This document shows, in pieces, positions 20,249 through 30,233 of a stretch of DNA of 64,000 nt; within the stretch, counting starts at the first letter, position 1; every line of letters starts with the position of its first letter. The stretch is from Marmoricola sp. GTDB taxonomy: Bacteria; Actinomycetota; Actinomycetes; Propionibacteriales; Nocardioidaceae. A model generated the notes under the pieces. That model ran no database searches. It was given only the letters and a program-made list of their open reading frames with translations, and was not told where the DNA came from. Location: NCBI GenBank assembly GCA_025964775.1, contig JAOPYE010000009.1:62001-126000 (forward strand), read 5' to 3'. A program made the translations under genes and the position numbers.

Positions 20249-20497
20249 ATGGCCACCACCGAAGAGATCCGCACCGAGCTCGCCGAAATCGTCAACGAGG
20301 TCACCGGCATCCCCGCGAGCGACGTCCAGCTCGAGAAGTCGTTCACCGACGACCTCGACGTGGACTCGCTCTCGATGGTCGAGGTCGTCGTCGCGGCCGA
20401 GGAGAAGTTCTCCGTCCGGATCCCCGACGACCAGGTCAAGAACCTCAAGACCGTCGGTGACGCCGTCACCTACATCGAGAACGCCCAGGCCGCCTGA
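20249..20497 (+). CDS. acpP: acyl carrier protein
   Basis: DDLDVDSLSMVEVVVAAEEKFSVRIPDDQVKNLKTVGDAVTYI (DSL motif); 82 aa. Confidence 0.96.
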   Translation: MATTEEIRTELAEIVNEVTGIPASDVQLEKSFTDDLDVDSLSMVEVVVAAEEKFSVRIPDDQVKNLKTVGDAVTYIENAQAA

Positions 20498-20534
20498 TCA
20501 TTCTCACCCCGCATCGAGCGCGAGGAGTCGCACC

Positions 20535-21772
<1,238 letters not shown>

Positions 21773-21776
<4 letters not shown>

Positions 21777-23194
21777 CCCAGGCGCCCGAGAAGCCCGCCG
21801 CCCCGGCCCGCGAGCAGGACCCGCGGCACCCGCTGCAACGTCTCGCGGCATTGTTCGACGACGGCATCTTCGAGGCCATCTCGCCCGTCGACGACTCCGG
21901 CATGCTCGCCGCCGTCGGCCGGATGAACGGCAAGACCTGCGTCGCCTTCTGCTCCGACCCGACCGTGATGGGCGGCGCGATGGGCTACGAGGGCTGCAAG
22001 GTCGTCGTCGCCGCGTACCAGCGTGCGCTGACCGACCGTGTCCCGATCGTCGGCCTGTGGCACTCCGGCGGTGCCCGGCTCGCCGAGGGCGTGCTGTCGC
22101 TGCACGCGGTCGGCGAGATCTTCCAGGCCATGACCAAGGCGTCCGGCACGATCCCGCAGATCTCGGTCGTCCTGGGCCCGGCCGCCGGCGGGGCGGCGTA
22201 CGGACCGGCGCTGACCGACGTCGTCATCCTCGGACCCGAGGGCCGGATCTTCGTGACCGGTCCCGATGTGGTCCGCTCTGTCACCGGCGAAGACGTGGAC
22301 ATGCTCCGCCTCGGCGGGCCCGAACCGCACGGCCGTCGTTCCGGCGTCGTGCACGTGCTCACCGACTCCGAGCGCGAAGCCCTGGACGCGGCCCGTGACC
22401 TGGCCTTCCTGCTGGGTGCGCAGGGCACGCTCGACGTCGCCTCGGTGGCCGACATCGACCTGGCCGGGCTGCTGCCCGACTCCAACAAGCGTGCCTACGA
22501 CGTGCACCCGCTGGTCGAGAACGTGCTGGACGCCGGTACGGCGATCGAGCTGCACGCGAAGTGGGCCCCGAACATCGTCACCACGCTGGGACGCTTCGGC
22601 GGGCGCACCACCGGCGTCATCGCCAACAACCCGCTGCGCCTGGGCGGTTGCCTGGACTCCGCCTCGGCCGAGAAGGCGTCCCGCTTCGTGCGGATGTGCG
22701 ACGCGTTCGGAATCCCGCTGATCGTGCTGGTTGACGTACCGGGCTACTTGCCGGGTGTGGGCCAGGAGTGGGACGGCGTCGTACGCCGCGGTGCCAAGCT
22801 GCTGCACGCCTTCGGCGAGGCGGTGGTCCCCCGGGTCACCGTGGTCACCCGCAAGACGTACGGCGGCGCGTACATCGCGATGAACTCGCGCTCGCTCGGG
22901 GCCACCAAGGTGTTCGCCTGGCCCGACGCCGAGGTCGCGGTCATGGGCGCGGTCGCTGCCGTCCGGATCCTGCACCGGCGCAAGCTTGCCGATGTCTCCC
23001 CCGAGATCCGTCCCGCGGTCGAGGCGGAACTCGCTGAGGAGCACGCCCGGATCGCCGGTGGCATCGCGAAGGCCGTCGAGATCGGCGTGGTCGACGAGGT
23101 TGTCGAGCCGTCGGCCACCAAGTCGGCCATCGCGCGCGCGATCGCCGGTGCCGGGCTGGTGCAGCGCGGCAACCACACGAACATTCCGCTTTAG
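21773..23194 (+). CDS. acyl-CoA carboxylase beta (carboxyltransferase) subunit, AccD-type
   Basis: VGLWHSGGARLAEGVLSLHAVGEIF, DVPGYLPGVGQEWDGVVRRGAKLLHAF, KTYGGAYIAMNSRSLGA. Confidence 0.93.
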
Positions 23195-23219
23195 TCAGTC
23201 CGCGCGTATGTCAGCGGGC

Positions 23220-23723
23220 TCAGACGACCTGGTGCAGCCACCTCACCGGGGCTCCGTCGCCCGCGTAGCGGAACGGCTCGAGCTCGTCGTCCCACGGCTT
23301 GCCGAGCAGCTTGTCGATCTCCAGCTCCATCGTGGTGTCGCCGAGCGCGGTCCGGACCACTGCCGCCTTGAGACGGTCCTCGGGGATCATCAGGTCACCG
23401 TGCAGGCCGGTCACGCCGTGGAAGACGCCCAGCTCGGGCGTGTAGGAGAAGCGGGCGCCCTCGGTGGACGAGGTCGGGTCCTCGGTGATCTCGAAACGGA
23501 GCTGGTTCCAGCCGCGGAGGGCAGAGGCCACTGCCGCAGCGGTGCCGGCATCACCGGCCCACGAGTACTCGGCACGGTAGGTGCCGGCCTGGGCACCTTG
23601 CGGGGTCCACCCGAGGTTCACGGCGTTGCCGAGTACGCCGCCCGCGGCCCACTCCACGTGCGGGCACAGCGCAGACGGCGCCGAGTGGATGAACAGGACT
23701 CCACGGGTCGCAGTACGTGTCAC
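23220..23723 (-). CDS. DUF3145 family protein
   Basis: TRGVLFIHSAPSALCPHVEWAAGGVLG..., typically next to the actinobacterial FAS cluster. Confidence 0.85.
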   Translation of the reverse strand: MTRTATRGVLFIHSAPSALCPHVEWAAGGVLGNAVNLGWTPQGAQAGTYRAEYSWAGDAGTAAAVASALRGWNQLRFEITEDPTSSTEGARFSYTPELGVFHGVTGLHGDLMIPEDRLKAAVVRTALGDTTMELEIDKLLGKPWDDELEPFRYAGDGAPVRWLHQVV

Positions 23724-23873
23724 TTCAGCCTCCTCTGACTCCGGCGTTGAGCTACGCCTTCCCCGGCGGGCTCGATCGATGTCAGAAGCTGGTTCTGTGA
23801 CGGTTGTGAACTTGTGTTCCCATTGTGACCCAAATCGTGCCCTGATGCCAGAGAAACACCCGACCAGCCCGAA

Positions 23874-24818
23874 TCAGGCCTTCGGCGCCGCCGCGGCTCG
23901 TTTCCGCGCGGTCTTGCGCGGACCGAGCTCCATCAGCGTCTGGAGCACCTCGGTGGCCACCCCCATGCCGCCCAGGTGGGACTCACCGTGGATCGTCGCG
24001 AAGACCGCATCCGGGAGGCGCTGGGCCATGTGCACCCCGTGGGCGTACGGGATGATGTGGTCGTGATCCCCGTGCCACCAGCGCACCGGGACGGTCACCT
24101 CGGCCGCGGTGAAGCCCCACGGACGGGTGAACAGGATCAGGTCTGCCAGCGGCGCGCCCACCTGGAACCGGGCGCCGTTGATCAGGTCGTCGAGGAACAT
24201 CGCCTTGAACTCGGGCCGGCCGAGGAGTTCCTTGTCACCGCGGGGCTGGACCGCGGCGTACCCGTCGATCGCCAGGCTCGCAAGCGGGCGCACAAGCCGG
24301 ATGCCCAACGCCAGCAGGTAGCTCAACGGGATCCGGGTGGCCGCGACAACGGGAGCGACGTAGGGCGCCACCTCGACGAGACCGCCACGGATGGTGTCCG
24401 GCCCTTTGGTCGGAGCGACACCGCCGAGCACTCCGACACCGTGGACCCGGTCCGGGAACGCCGCGCCTGCGGCCAGGGCGTACGGACCGCCGCCGGACAG
24501 GCCGATCACCCGGAAGGTGTCGATGCCCAGGTTGTCAGCCACCATCTCGAGGTCGCCGGTCCAGTCGAGGACGTCGTCGTACAGGTGCGGTGTCGACGTC
24601 CCGATCCCGGGGCGATCGATGCCGATGATCCGGACGTCGTTCTCGAGGGCGAACGCCCGGGCCTCGACCGGCACCTGGCGTCGGCCACCGGGCGTGCCGT
24701 GCAACCAGAAGACCGGCGCTCCTCGCGGCGTACCGAACTCGGCGAACGAAAGTCGACGGTCGTCGCGGACGGCGACAGAACCTTCGAGACGGGGGCGTGC
24801 GAGGTCGGCCATCTGCAC
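23874..24818 (-). CDS. alpha/beta hydrolase
   Basis: VFWLHGTPGGRRQVPVEARAFALENDVRIIGIDRPGIGTS...VIGLSGGGPYALA. Confidence 0.93.
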   Translation of the reverse strand: MQMADLARPRLEGSVAVRDDRRLSFAEFGTPRGAPVFWLHGTPGGRRQVPVEARAFALENDVRIIGIDRPGIGTSTPHLYDDVLDWTGDLEMVADNLGIDTFRVIGLSGGGPYALAAGAAFPDRVHGVGVLGGVAPTKGPDTIRGGLVEVAPYVAPVVAATRIPLSYLLALGIRLVRPLASLAIDGYAAVQPRGDKELLGRPEFKAMFLDDLINGARFQVGAPLADLILFTRPWGFTAAEVTVPVRWWHGDHDHIIPYAHGVHMAQRLPDAVFATIHGESHLGGMGVATEVLQTLMELGPRKTARKRAAAAPKA

Positions 24819-24839
24819 ATCGTCCCAGTTATCTCGGTT

Positions 24840-25646
24840 TCAGGCCGAAGCAGACCGAGCCGCGGTCAGGTCCACCACGTTGTCGGGGTCCCGGACGGCG
24901 CCGTACAGGTGGCCGTCGGCGTTCACCGCCGGTCCGTCGATCACCGTCGCCACCACGCAGGTGACGTTGTCGCGCCCGCCGCGCGCGAGTGCGGCAGCGA
25001 TCAGGGCGCCCACCGCGTCCTCGTCCGAGCGAGGCAGGATCGTGCGGACCAGCTCGGCGTCGGAGAGGAGGTCGGTCAGACCGTCGCTGGCGAGCAGCAA
25101 GCGGTCACCGGCCACCAGGGAGAGCTCGATCAGGTCCGGTTCGCCCTCGACCGTGCCGTTGACGGTCCGGAGCACGACGTTGCGCCAGGGGTGCTCGGCC
25201 ACATCGGCCGGTTCGATCCGGCCCTGGTCGAGCAGGTCCTGGACATAGGTGTGATCGCGGGTCAGCCGGGTCAGAACCTCGCCGCGCAGCAGGTACCCGC
25301 GCGAATCACCGAGGTGGGCCAGCGTGAACCGCGCACCATCGGTCACCACGGCCGTCAACGTCGTCGCCATCCCGGCCCGTGACGGGTCCGCGGCCACGCC
25401 GGCCGCGACCTGTGCCTGGGCGAGCCGTACGCCGTCGCGGAGCACATCGGCCGGATCCTCCTCCGAGCGCAGCAGGGCCGTCGCACAGACGGCGTACGCG
25501 GTGGTGGCCGAGGCGACCTCGCCGGCCGCTCCCCCACCGACGCCGTCGGCGACCAGCATGCAGAACGGGCCGACGAACGCCGAGTCCTCGTTGTTGGTGC
25601 GCACGAGGCCCACATGACTCTCGCCGGTGCCGGAGATACGGAGCAT
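24840..25646 (-). CDS. PP2C-family serine/threonine phosphatase
   Basis: VGLVRTNNEDSAFVGPFCMLVADGVGGGAAGEVAS...LAHLGDSRGYLL...GRDNVTCVVATV. Confidence 0.93.
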   Translation of the reverse strand: MLRISGTGESHVGLVRTNNEDSAFVGPFCMLVADGVGGGAAGEVASATTAYAVCATALLRSEEDPADVLRDGVRLAQAQVAAGVAADPSRAGMATTLTAVVTDGARFTLAHLGDSRGYLLRGEVLTRLTRDHTYVQDLLDQGRIEPADVAEHPWRNVVLRTVNGTVEGEPDLIELSLVAGDRLLLASDGLTDLLSDAELVRTILPRSDEDAVGALIAAALARGGRDNVTCVVATVIDGPAVNADGHLYGAVRDPDNVVDLTAARSASA

Positions 25647-25743
25647 GGTTCCTCCCGTCCACGACGACCGTCCTGTGCCTGAAGCGACCCTCTCACGCTT
25701 CCCTGTGGCGCGCATGTGCGTCGGACCCGCAACAATGGGCGAC

Positions 25744-27102
25744 ATGGACTGGCTCCTGCTGGGTGTCTCGCTGGCCTTGATGGTCGCCTGCGGGCTCTTC
25801 GTGGCGGCCGAGTTCGCCTTGGTCACCGTCGACCGGGCAGAGGTCGAACGAGCCTCGCAGTCCGGTGACCGGAGTGCCGCCGGCGTCTCGACCGCGCTGC
25901 GCTCGCTGTCCACCCAGCTCTCCGGCGCCCAGGTCGGCATCACGCTGACGAACCTGGCCATCGGCTTCCTGGCCGAGCCCGCGATCGCCGACCTGCTCAA
26001 GGGCCCTCTGCGTGATCTCGGTCTGGCCCACGGCGGCGTGGATGCGGTCGCGGTGACCATCGGACTGGTCCTGGCGACCTTCGCGACCATGATCTTCGGC
26101 GAGCTGGTCCCCAAGAACGTGGCCATCGCACTACCACTGGGGACCGCGAAGGCCACCCAGTCCGGGCTGCGGATGTTCACCACCGCGATGTCGCTGCCGA
26201 TCCGGCTGCTCAACGGTTCGGCCAACGCGCTGATCAGGTCCTTGGGGGTGGAGCCCCAGGAGGAGCTGCGATCGGCGCGATCTGCCGAGGAGCTGTCCTC
26301 CCTCGCCGGCAGGTCGGCCTCGGAAGGCACGCTGGACACCGAGACCGCCCACCTCGTGCAGCGCTCGATCGCGTTCGGACCGCGCACCGCCGGCGAGATC
26401 ATGACGCCGCGGATGCGGATGGCGACTGTGGATGCCACCGACCCGGTCTCCGAGATCATCGAGCTCTCGGCCGCCACCGGATTCTCGAAGTTCCCCGTCA
26501 CCAGGGGCAGCACCGACAACATCGTCGGCTCGGTGCACGTCAAGCAGGCCGTCGCGGTCCCGCGCGCCGATCGTGGCTCGACGCTGGTGCGCGAGGTGAT
26601 GGTCGACGCCACGATCGTGCCCGAGTCGCTGCGCCTGGACCCGCTGCTCGCCCTGCTCCGGGGGGAGGGCTTCCAGATGGCGATCGTCTCCGACGAGTAC
26701 GGCGGCACTGCCGGCGTGGTCACGCTCGAGGACGTCGTGGAGGAGATCGTCGGCGACATCGCCGACGAGCACGACCGGTCAGGCGCGCGACTTCGCCAGC
26801 GACCCGACGGTTCCTGGATCGTCTCGGGTCTGCTGCGGCCCGACGAGGTCCGCGACGCCACCGGGCTCGACCTGCCCGAGCACGAGGACTACGACACGAT
26901 CGCGGGCCTGCTGGTGCAGGCGCTCGGCAGGATCCCGGTACGCGGGGACTCGGTGGTCGTCCCGCTGCCGTTGATCGTGCCGGAGGACGACGACGAGGAC
27001 CCGATCGAAGAGCTCGTCGAGCTGCGGGTCGAGCTGATGGACGGCCTGCGCGTGGACCGGATCTCGATCCGCAAGCACCAGCGGGCCGAGGCGGAGGCAT
27101 GA
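25744..27102 (+). CDS. hemolysin/CNNM-CorC family protein (DUF21-CBS-CorC)
   Basis: LFVAAEFALVTVDRAEVERASQ..., [33 protein letters not shown]. Confidence 0.93.
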   Translation: MDWLLLGVSLALMVACGLFVAAEFALVTVDRAEVERASQSGDRSAAGVSTALRSLSTQLSGAQVGITLTNLAIGFLAEPAIADLLKGPLRDLGLAHGGVDAVAVTIGLVLATFATMIFGELVPKNVAIALPLGTAKATQSGLRMFTTAMSLPIRLLNGSANALIRSLGVEPQEELRSARSAEELSSLAGRSASEGTLDTETAHLVQRSIAFGPRTAGEIMTPRMRMATVDATDPVSEIIELSAATGFSKFPVTRGSTDNIVGSVHVKQAVAVPRADRGSTLVREVMVDATIVPESLRLDPLLALLRGEGFQMAIVSDEYGGTAGVVTLEDVVEEIVGDIADEHDRSGARLRQRPDGSWIVSGLLRPDEVRDATGLDLPEHEDYDTIAGLLVQALGRIPVRGDSVVVPLPLIVPEDDDEDPIEELVELRVELMDGLRVDRISIRKHQRAEAEA

Positions 27103-28136
27103 GCACCCACGCTGCGCTGATCCTGGGCGCCCTCCTGCTGCTGGGCAATGCGTTCTTCGTCGGCGCGGAGTTCGCGCTCGTCTCGGCTCGTCGTACCCAG
27201 ATCGAGCCGAAGGCCCAGCAGGGCTCGACACTCGCCCGTTCGACGCTGCGCGCGATGGAGCAGGTCTCGCTGGTGATGGCCGGCGCCCAGTTCGGCATCA
27301 CCGTGTGCTCGGTCGGACTGGGTGCCGTCGCTGAGCCGGCGTTGTCGGACCTGCTCGAGCCGCTGGCCAGGGCGATCGGGCTCCCGCACGGCGCCGTGCA
27401 CGCAGTGGCGTTCGCGGTCGCACTCGCGATCGTCGTCTACTTGCACGTCGTCCTGGGTGAGATGGTTCCCAAGAACCTCGCCCTGGCCGGACCCGAGCGC
27501 GCCGCGTTGGTCTTCGGCGCGCCGATGATCGTCGTGGTCGCGGTGCTCAAGCCCGTGGTGTACCTGCTGAACGCGACGGCGAACGGCATCCTGCGACTAC
27601 TGCGGGTCGAGCCCCAGGCCGAGATCTCCTCGGCCTTCACCCGCGAGCAGGTCGAGGCACTGGTCGACGAATCGCGTGCCGAGGGACTGCTGGAGGAGAG
27701 CGAGTACGAACGGCTCTCAGGCGCCCTCGGGTTCACCTCACGCACGGTGGCCGACGTACTGCTGCCGATGGCGGATCTTCAGACGATCGCCCGGGGCACC
27801 CGGGCCACCGAGGTCGAGGCGATCTGTGCCGAGACCGGGTTCTCACGCTTCCCGGTCGTGGCCGAGGACGGGTCCCTGATCGGGTACCTGCACATCAAGG
27901 ACGTGCTCGCGCCGGACCCGCACGGACGGGCTCAGGTGGTCGAGGACCGACGGATTCGCGCCTTCGCCGATGTCCGGGACACCGACACCCTGGTCGCCGC
28001 CCTGCAGACCATCCAGTCCAGGGGCGCCCACATGGCGCGGGTCGTGAACGAGGCCGGCGAGGTCATCGGGGTCGCCACGCTCGAGGATGTCATCGAGGAG
28101 TTGGTCGGCGAGATCCGAGACGCCGCCCACCACTGA
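27099..28136 (+). CDS. hemolysin/CNNM-CorC family protein, second tandem copy
   Basis: NAFFVGAEFALVSARRTQIEP...ATLEDVIEELVGEI; 4-nt overlap with upstream paralogue. Confidence 0.93.
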   Translation: MSTHAALILGALLLLGNAFFVGAEFALVSARRTQIEPKAQQGSTLARSTLRAMEQVSLVMAGAQFGITVCSVGLGAVAEPALSDLLEPLARAIGLPHGAVHAVAFAVALAIVVYLHVVLGEMVPKNLALAGPERAALVFGAPMIVVVAVLKPVVYLLNATANGILRLLRVEPQAEISSAFTREQVEALVDESRAEGLLEESEYERLSGALGFTSRTVADVLLPMADLQTIARGTRATEVEAICAETGFSRFPVVAEDGSLIGYLHIKDVLAPDPHGRAQVVEDRRIRAFADVRDTDTLVAALQTIQSRGAHMARVVNEAGEVIGVATLEDVIEELVGEIRDAAHH

Positions 28137-28147
28137 CGTCCGTCGTT

Positions 28148-28223
28148 GGTTGAGGCCTGTACTGAGGAGGGCGCGCAGCGCCCGTCTCGAAGTGAAGGCC
28201 GGCACGGCCTGTCTCGAAACCTC
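28148..28223. repeat. REP-like repeat, copy C
   Basis: GGTTGAGGCCTGTACTGAGGAGGGCGCGCAGCGCCCGTCTCGAAGTGAAGGCCGGCACGGCCTGTCTCGAAACC. Confidence 0.6.
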
Positions 28224-28404
28224 AGGCGGAGAGCGGAACGCGCTCGACGTGTCCGTCGGGTGCCAGGTAGCTGCCGTCGTCGAACAGGATGACGCCGTTG
28301 CACAGCTGGCACCAGCCCTGCTCGGAGTGGTCGGCAACCGTGTGGGCGCTGCAGCAGTCGTGCGATGTGGCGTCCGGACAAGCCGGGGTGTGGGTGCACG
28401 TCAT
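28222..28404 (-). CDS. small Cys/His-rich DUF5999-like protein (60 aa)
   Basis: MTCTHTPACPDATSHDCCSAHTVADHSEQGWCQLCNGVILFDDGSYLAPDGH. Confidence 0.75.
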   Translation of the reverse strand: MTCTHTPACPDATSHDCCSAHTVADHSEQGWCQLCNGVILFDDGSYLAPDGHVERVPLSA

Positions 28405-28549
28405 TGTGTCCCCCTTTCTGAGGTGAAGATGGGTGCTCAACCCATGCAACACCTATATCGGCAAGGAATCACGGGAAACACGCAAATCGGACAGCCAATG
28501 TTTGAAATCGTGACCTTGACCGTTCAGCGGGCGTTGCGCCGGCGGCCAC

Positions 28550-28936
28550 TCAGAGCCAGCCGAAACGGGCCGCGGCCACGAAGGCGGCGAGCAGGGCAAG
28601 CACGAGGTTCACCGGCAGCGCCTCCTTCTCCCCCCGGCGCCAGTGCACCGGGATCGCCAGCACCTGGATGACCACAAGGCCGGTGGCCGCCAGAGCGGTG
28701 AGCGTGCCCTGGACGCCGGCGCGGTCATCGACCACTCCGGTCAGCTTCGGGAGGATGAGGCCGAGGGCGCCGAGGAGTTCGCTGACGCCGATCAGGCGCA
28801 AGGTACGCAGCGAGACGTCCTCGACCCATCCCATCTTCGGTTGCAGCTTCTCGGCGGGCTGGGTGGTCTTCATGATTCCGGCCATCAGGTACGCGGCCGC
28901 CAGCACCCCGGAGACGATCCATGCTGCGAGATTCAT
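28550..28936 (-). CDS. DoxX family membrane protein
   Basis: MNLAAWIVSGVLAAAYLMAGIMKTTQPAEKL...LIGVSELLGALGLILP. Confidence 0.85.
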   Translation of the reverse strand: MNLAAWIVSGVLAAAYLMAGIMKTTQPAEKLQPKMGWVEDVSLRTLRLIGVSELLGALGLILPKLTGVVDDRAGVQGTLTALAATGLVVIQVLAIPVHWRRGEKEALPVNLVLALLAAFVAAARFGWL

Positions 28937-29192
28937 GCGGCTTCCTTTCGAGGCGTCCCCACGCACCGGCAACTCTGCCAGAGCCCGGGTTGAGCCAGTC
29001 GCCGGCCCGGGCCGGGACCATGGTCCCTGCGCCTCGCTCTGTTCGGTCAGACCTCGAAGGTTCCCCGCCCCGCCAATATCGAGCCTCCTAGTCTCGGAAA
29101 GCGGATACGCCGCTGTGGGTGATCGTGTCGTCCCGGGAGGGTGCTGCGCCATGCAGCGGTCGCGGTTCCACGCCTGAGAAGGGGAACCATTG

Positions 29193-30167
29193 ATGAAGGC
29201 ATTCAAGACTCGAAAGGCCGCCGTGGTCGGCGTACTGACGGTGATGGTGCTGGTCGCCATTGCCTCGTTCGCCAATGCCAGCGGCGTCCTGCTCCACCAC
29301 GGGAACACCGTCGTCGTCGCCTGTTACAAGACCGACGGTGGCGCGATCCGGATCGTGCGGGTCCAGACCCAGTGCCACAACAACGAGACCGTGCTGCGCT
29401 GGTACCGGTACGGCAAGACCGGAGCGACGGGCCGCACCGGTCCAGCCGGCCTGGTAGGTCCCGTCGGCGGCACCGGTGCCGCCGGTGCCGGCGGTGCCGC
29501 CGGTGCCGCCGGAACGCCCGGCACGCCCGGATTCATCGGTCCTCCCGGGCTTCCTGGAGCACCCGGTGCAACCGGTCCAGCTGGTGCAACTGGTCCAGCT
29601 GGTGCGACCGGGCCAGCCGGAGCCACCGGGCCAGCCGGCGCGGACGGGACGAACGGTGCCGGCGCGATCCTGTCGTCCAGCAGCGGCACACCGGCCGCGA
29701 TGACGACCGTGGCGGGTGGCCTGGCTGGTGTCGTCGCAGTGCTGCCCATCAGCGGCGCCGCATCGCAGAGCGTGCCCCTCAGCGGGGGCAACCTGGACAC
29801 GACGTCGAACGCCGGCGGCCTGGTCCAGATGATGCCGCGCGACGGCACTATCACCGGTGTCTCGGCACGCGCGTCGCTCACGGTCGCGCAGGCTCTCGTG
29901 GGGACCACCGTGACGATCACGGCACAGGTGTTCACCTCGTCGGTCAACGGTGTCCTGTTGCCGGTGCCGGGTACGGCGTGCACGCTCGCGCCCGCCCTGA
30001 CCGGGATCGTGGCCATCGGAACGGAGGCCGACTGCGAACTCACCGGCCTCAGCATCCCGGTCACCGCCGGGACGCGTGCCGTCATCGTGTTCAGCACGAC
30101 GTCCTCGGGGATCAGCCTGATCAACACGACCACCGCGAACCTGGGTGCAGGAGTGGCCATCGGCTGA
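29193..30167 (+). CDS. collagen-like surface protein with BclB-type C-terminal domain
   Basis: N-term signal/TM segment, Gly-X-Y region GATGRTGPAG...(GATGPA)n, C-term SVPLSGGNLDTTSNAGGLVQMMPRDGTITGVSARASLTVAQALVGTTVTITAQVFTS...PGTACTLAPALTGIVAIG...TTSSGISLINTTTANLGAGVAIG. Confidence 0.85.
   Translation: MKAFKTRKAAVVGVLTVMVLVAIASFANASGVLLHHGNTVVVACYKTDGGAIRIVRVQTQCHNNETVLRWYRYGKTGATGRTGPAGLVGPVGGTGAAGAGGAAGAAGTPGTPGFIGPPGLPGAPGATGPAGATGPAGATGPAGATGPAGADGTNGAGAILSSSSGTPAAMTTVAGGLAGVVAVLPISGAASQSVPLSGGNLDTTSNAGGLVQMMPRDGTITGVSARASLTVAQALVGTTVTITAQVFTSSVNGVLLPVPGTACTLAPALTGIVAIGTEADCELTGLSIPVTAGTRAVIVFSTTSSGISLINTTTANLGAGVAIG
29563..29640 (+). repeat. 18-nt tandem repeat encoding (GATGPA)n
   Basis: GGTGCAACCGGTCCAGCT / GGTGCAACTGGTCCAGCT / GGTGCGACCGGGCCAGCC / GGAGCCACCGGGCCAGCC; boundaries approximate. 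Confidence 0.8.
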
Positions 30168-30176
30168 ACCAGAGAT

Positions 30177-30210
30177 CGAAGGCCGGGGCGCTCGGGCGCC
30201 CCGGCCTTCG
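30177..30210 (+). terminator. strong hairpin terminator between convergent genes
   Basis: CGAAGGCCGGGGCGC-TCGG-GCGCCCCGGCCTTCG perfect stem just after the collagen-like CDS; no long U tract. Confidence 0.7.
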
Positions 30211-30233
30211 TCGTTCGCGGGGCCGTGCGGCGT

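Noticed and set aside
29563-29640. Possible CRISPR-like array from regular repeats
   Set aside because: Repeats are contiguous 18-mers in frame coding GATGPA, without spacers; no cas genes or CRISPR array anywhere in the window.
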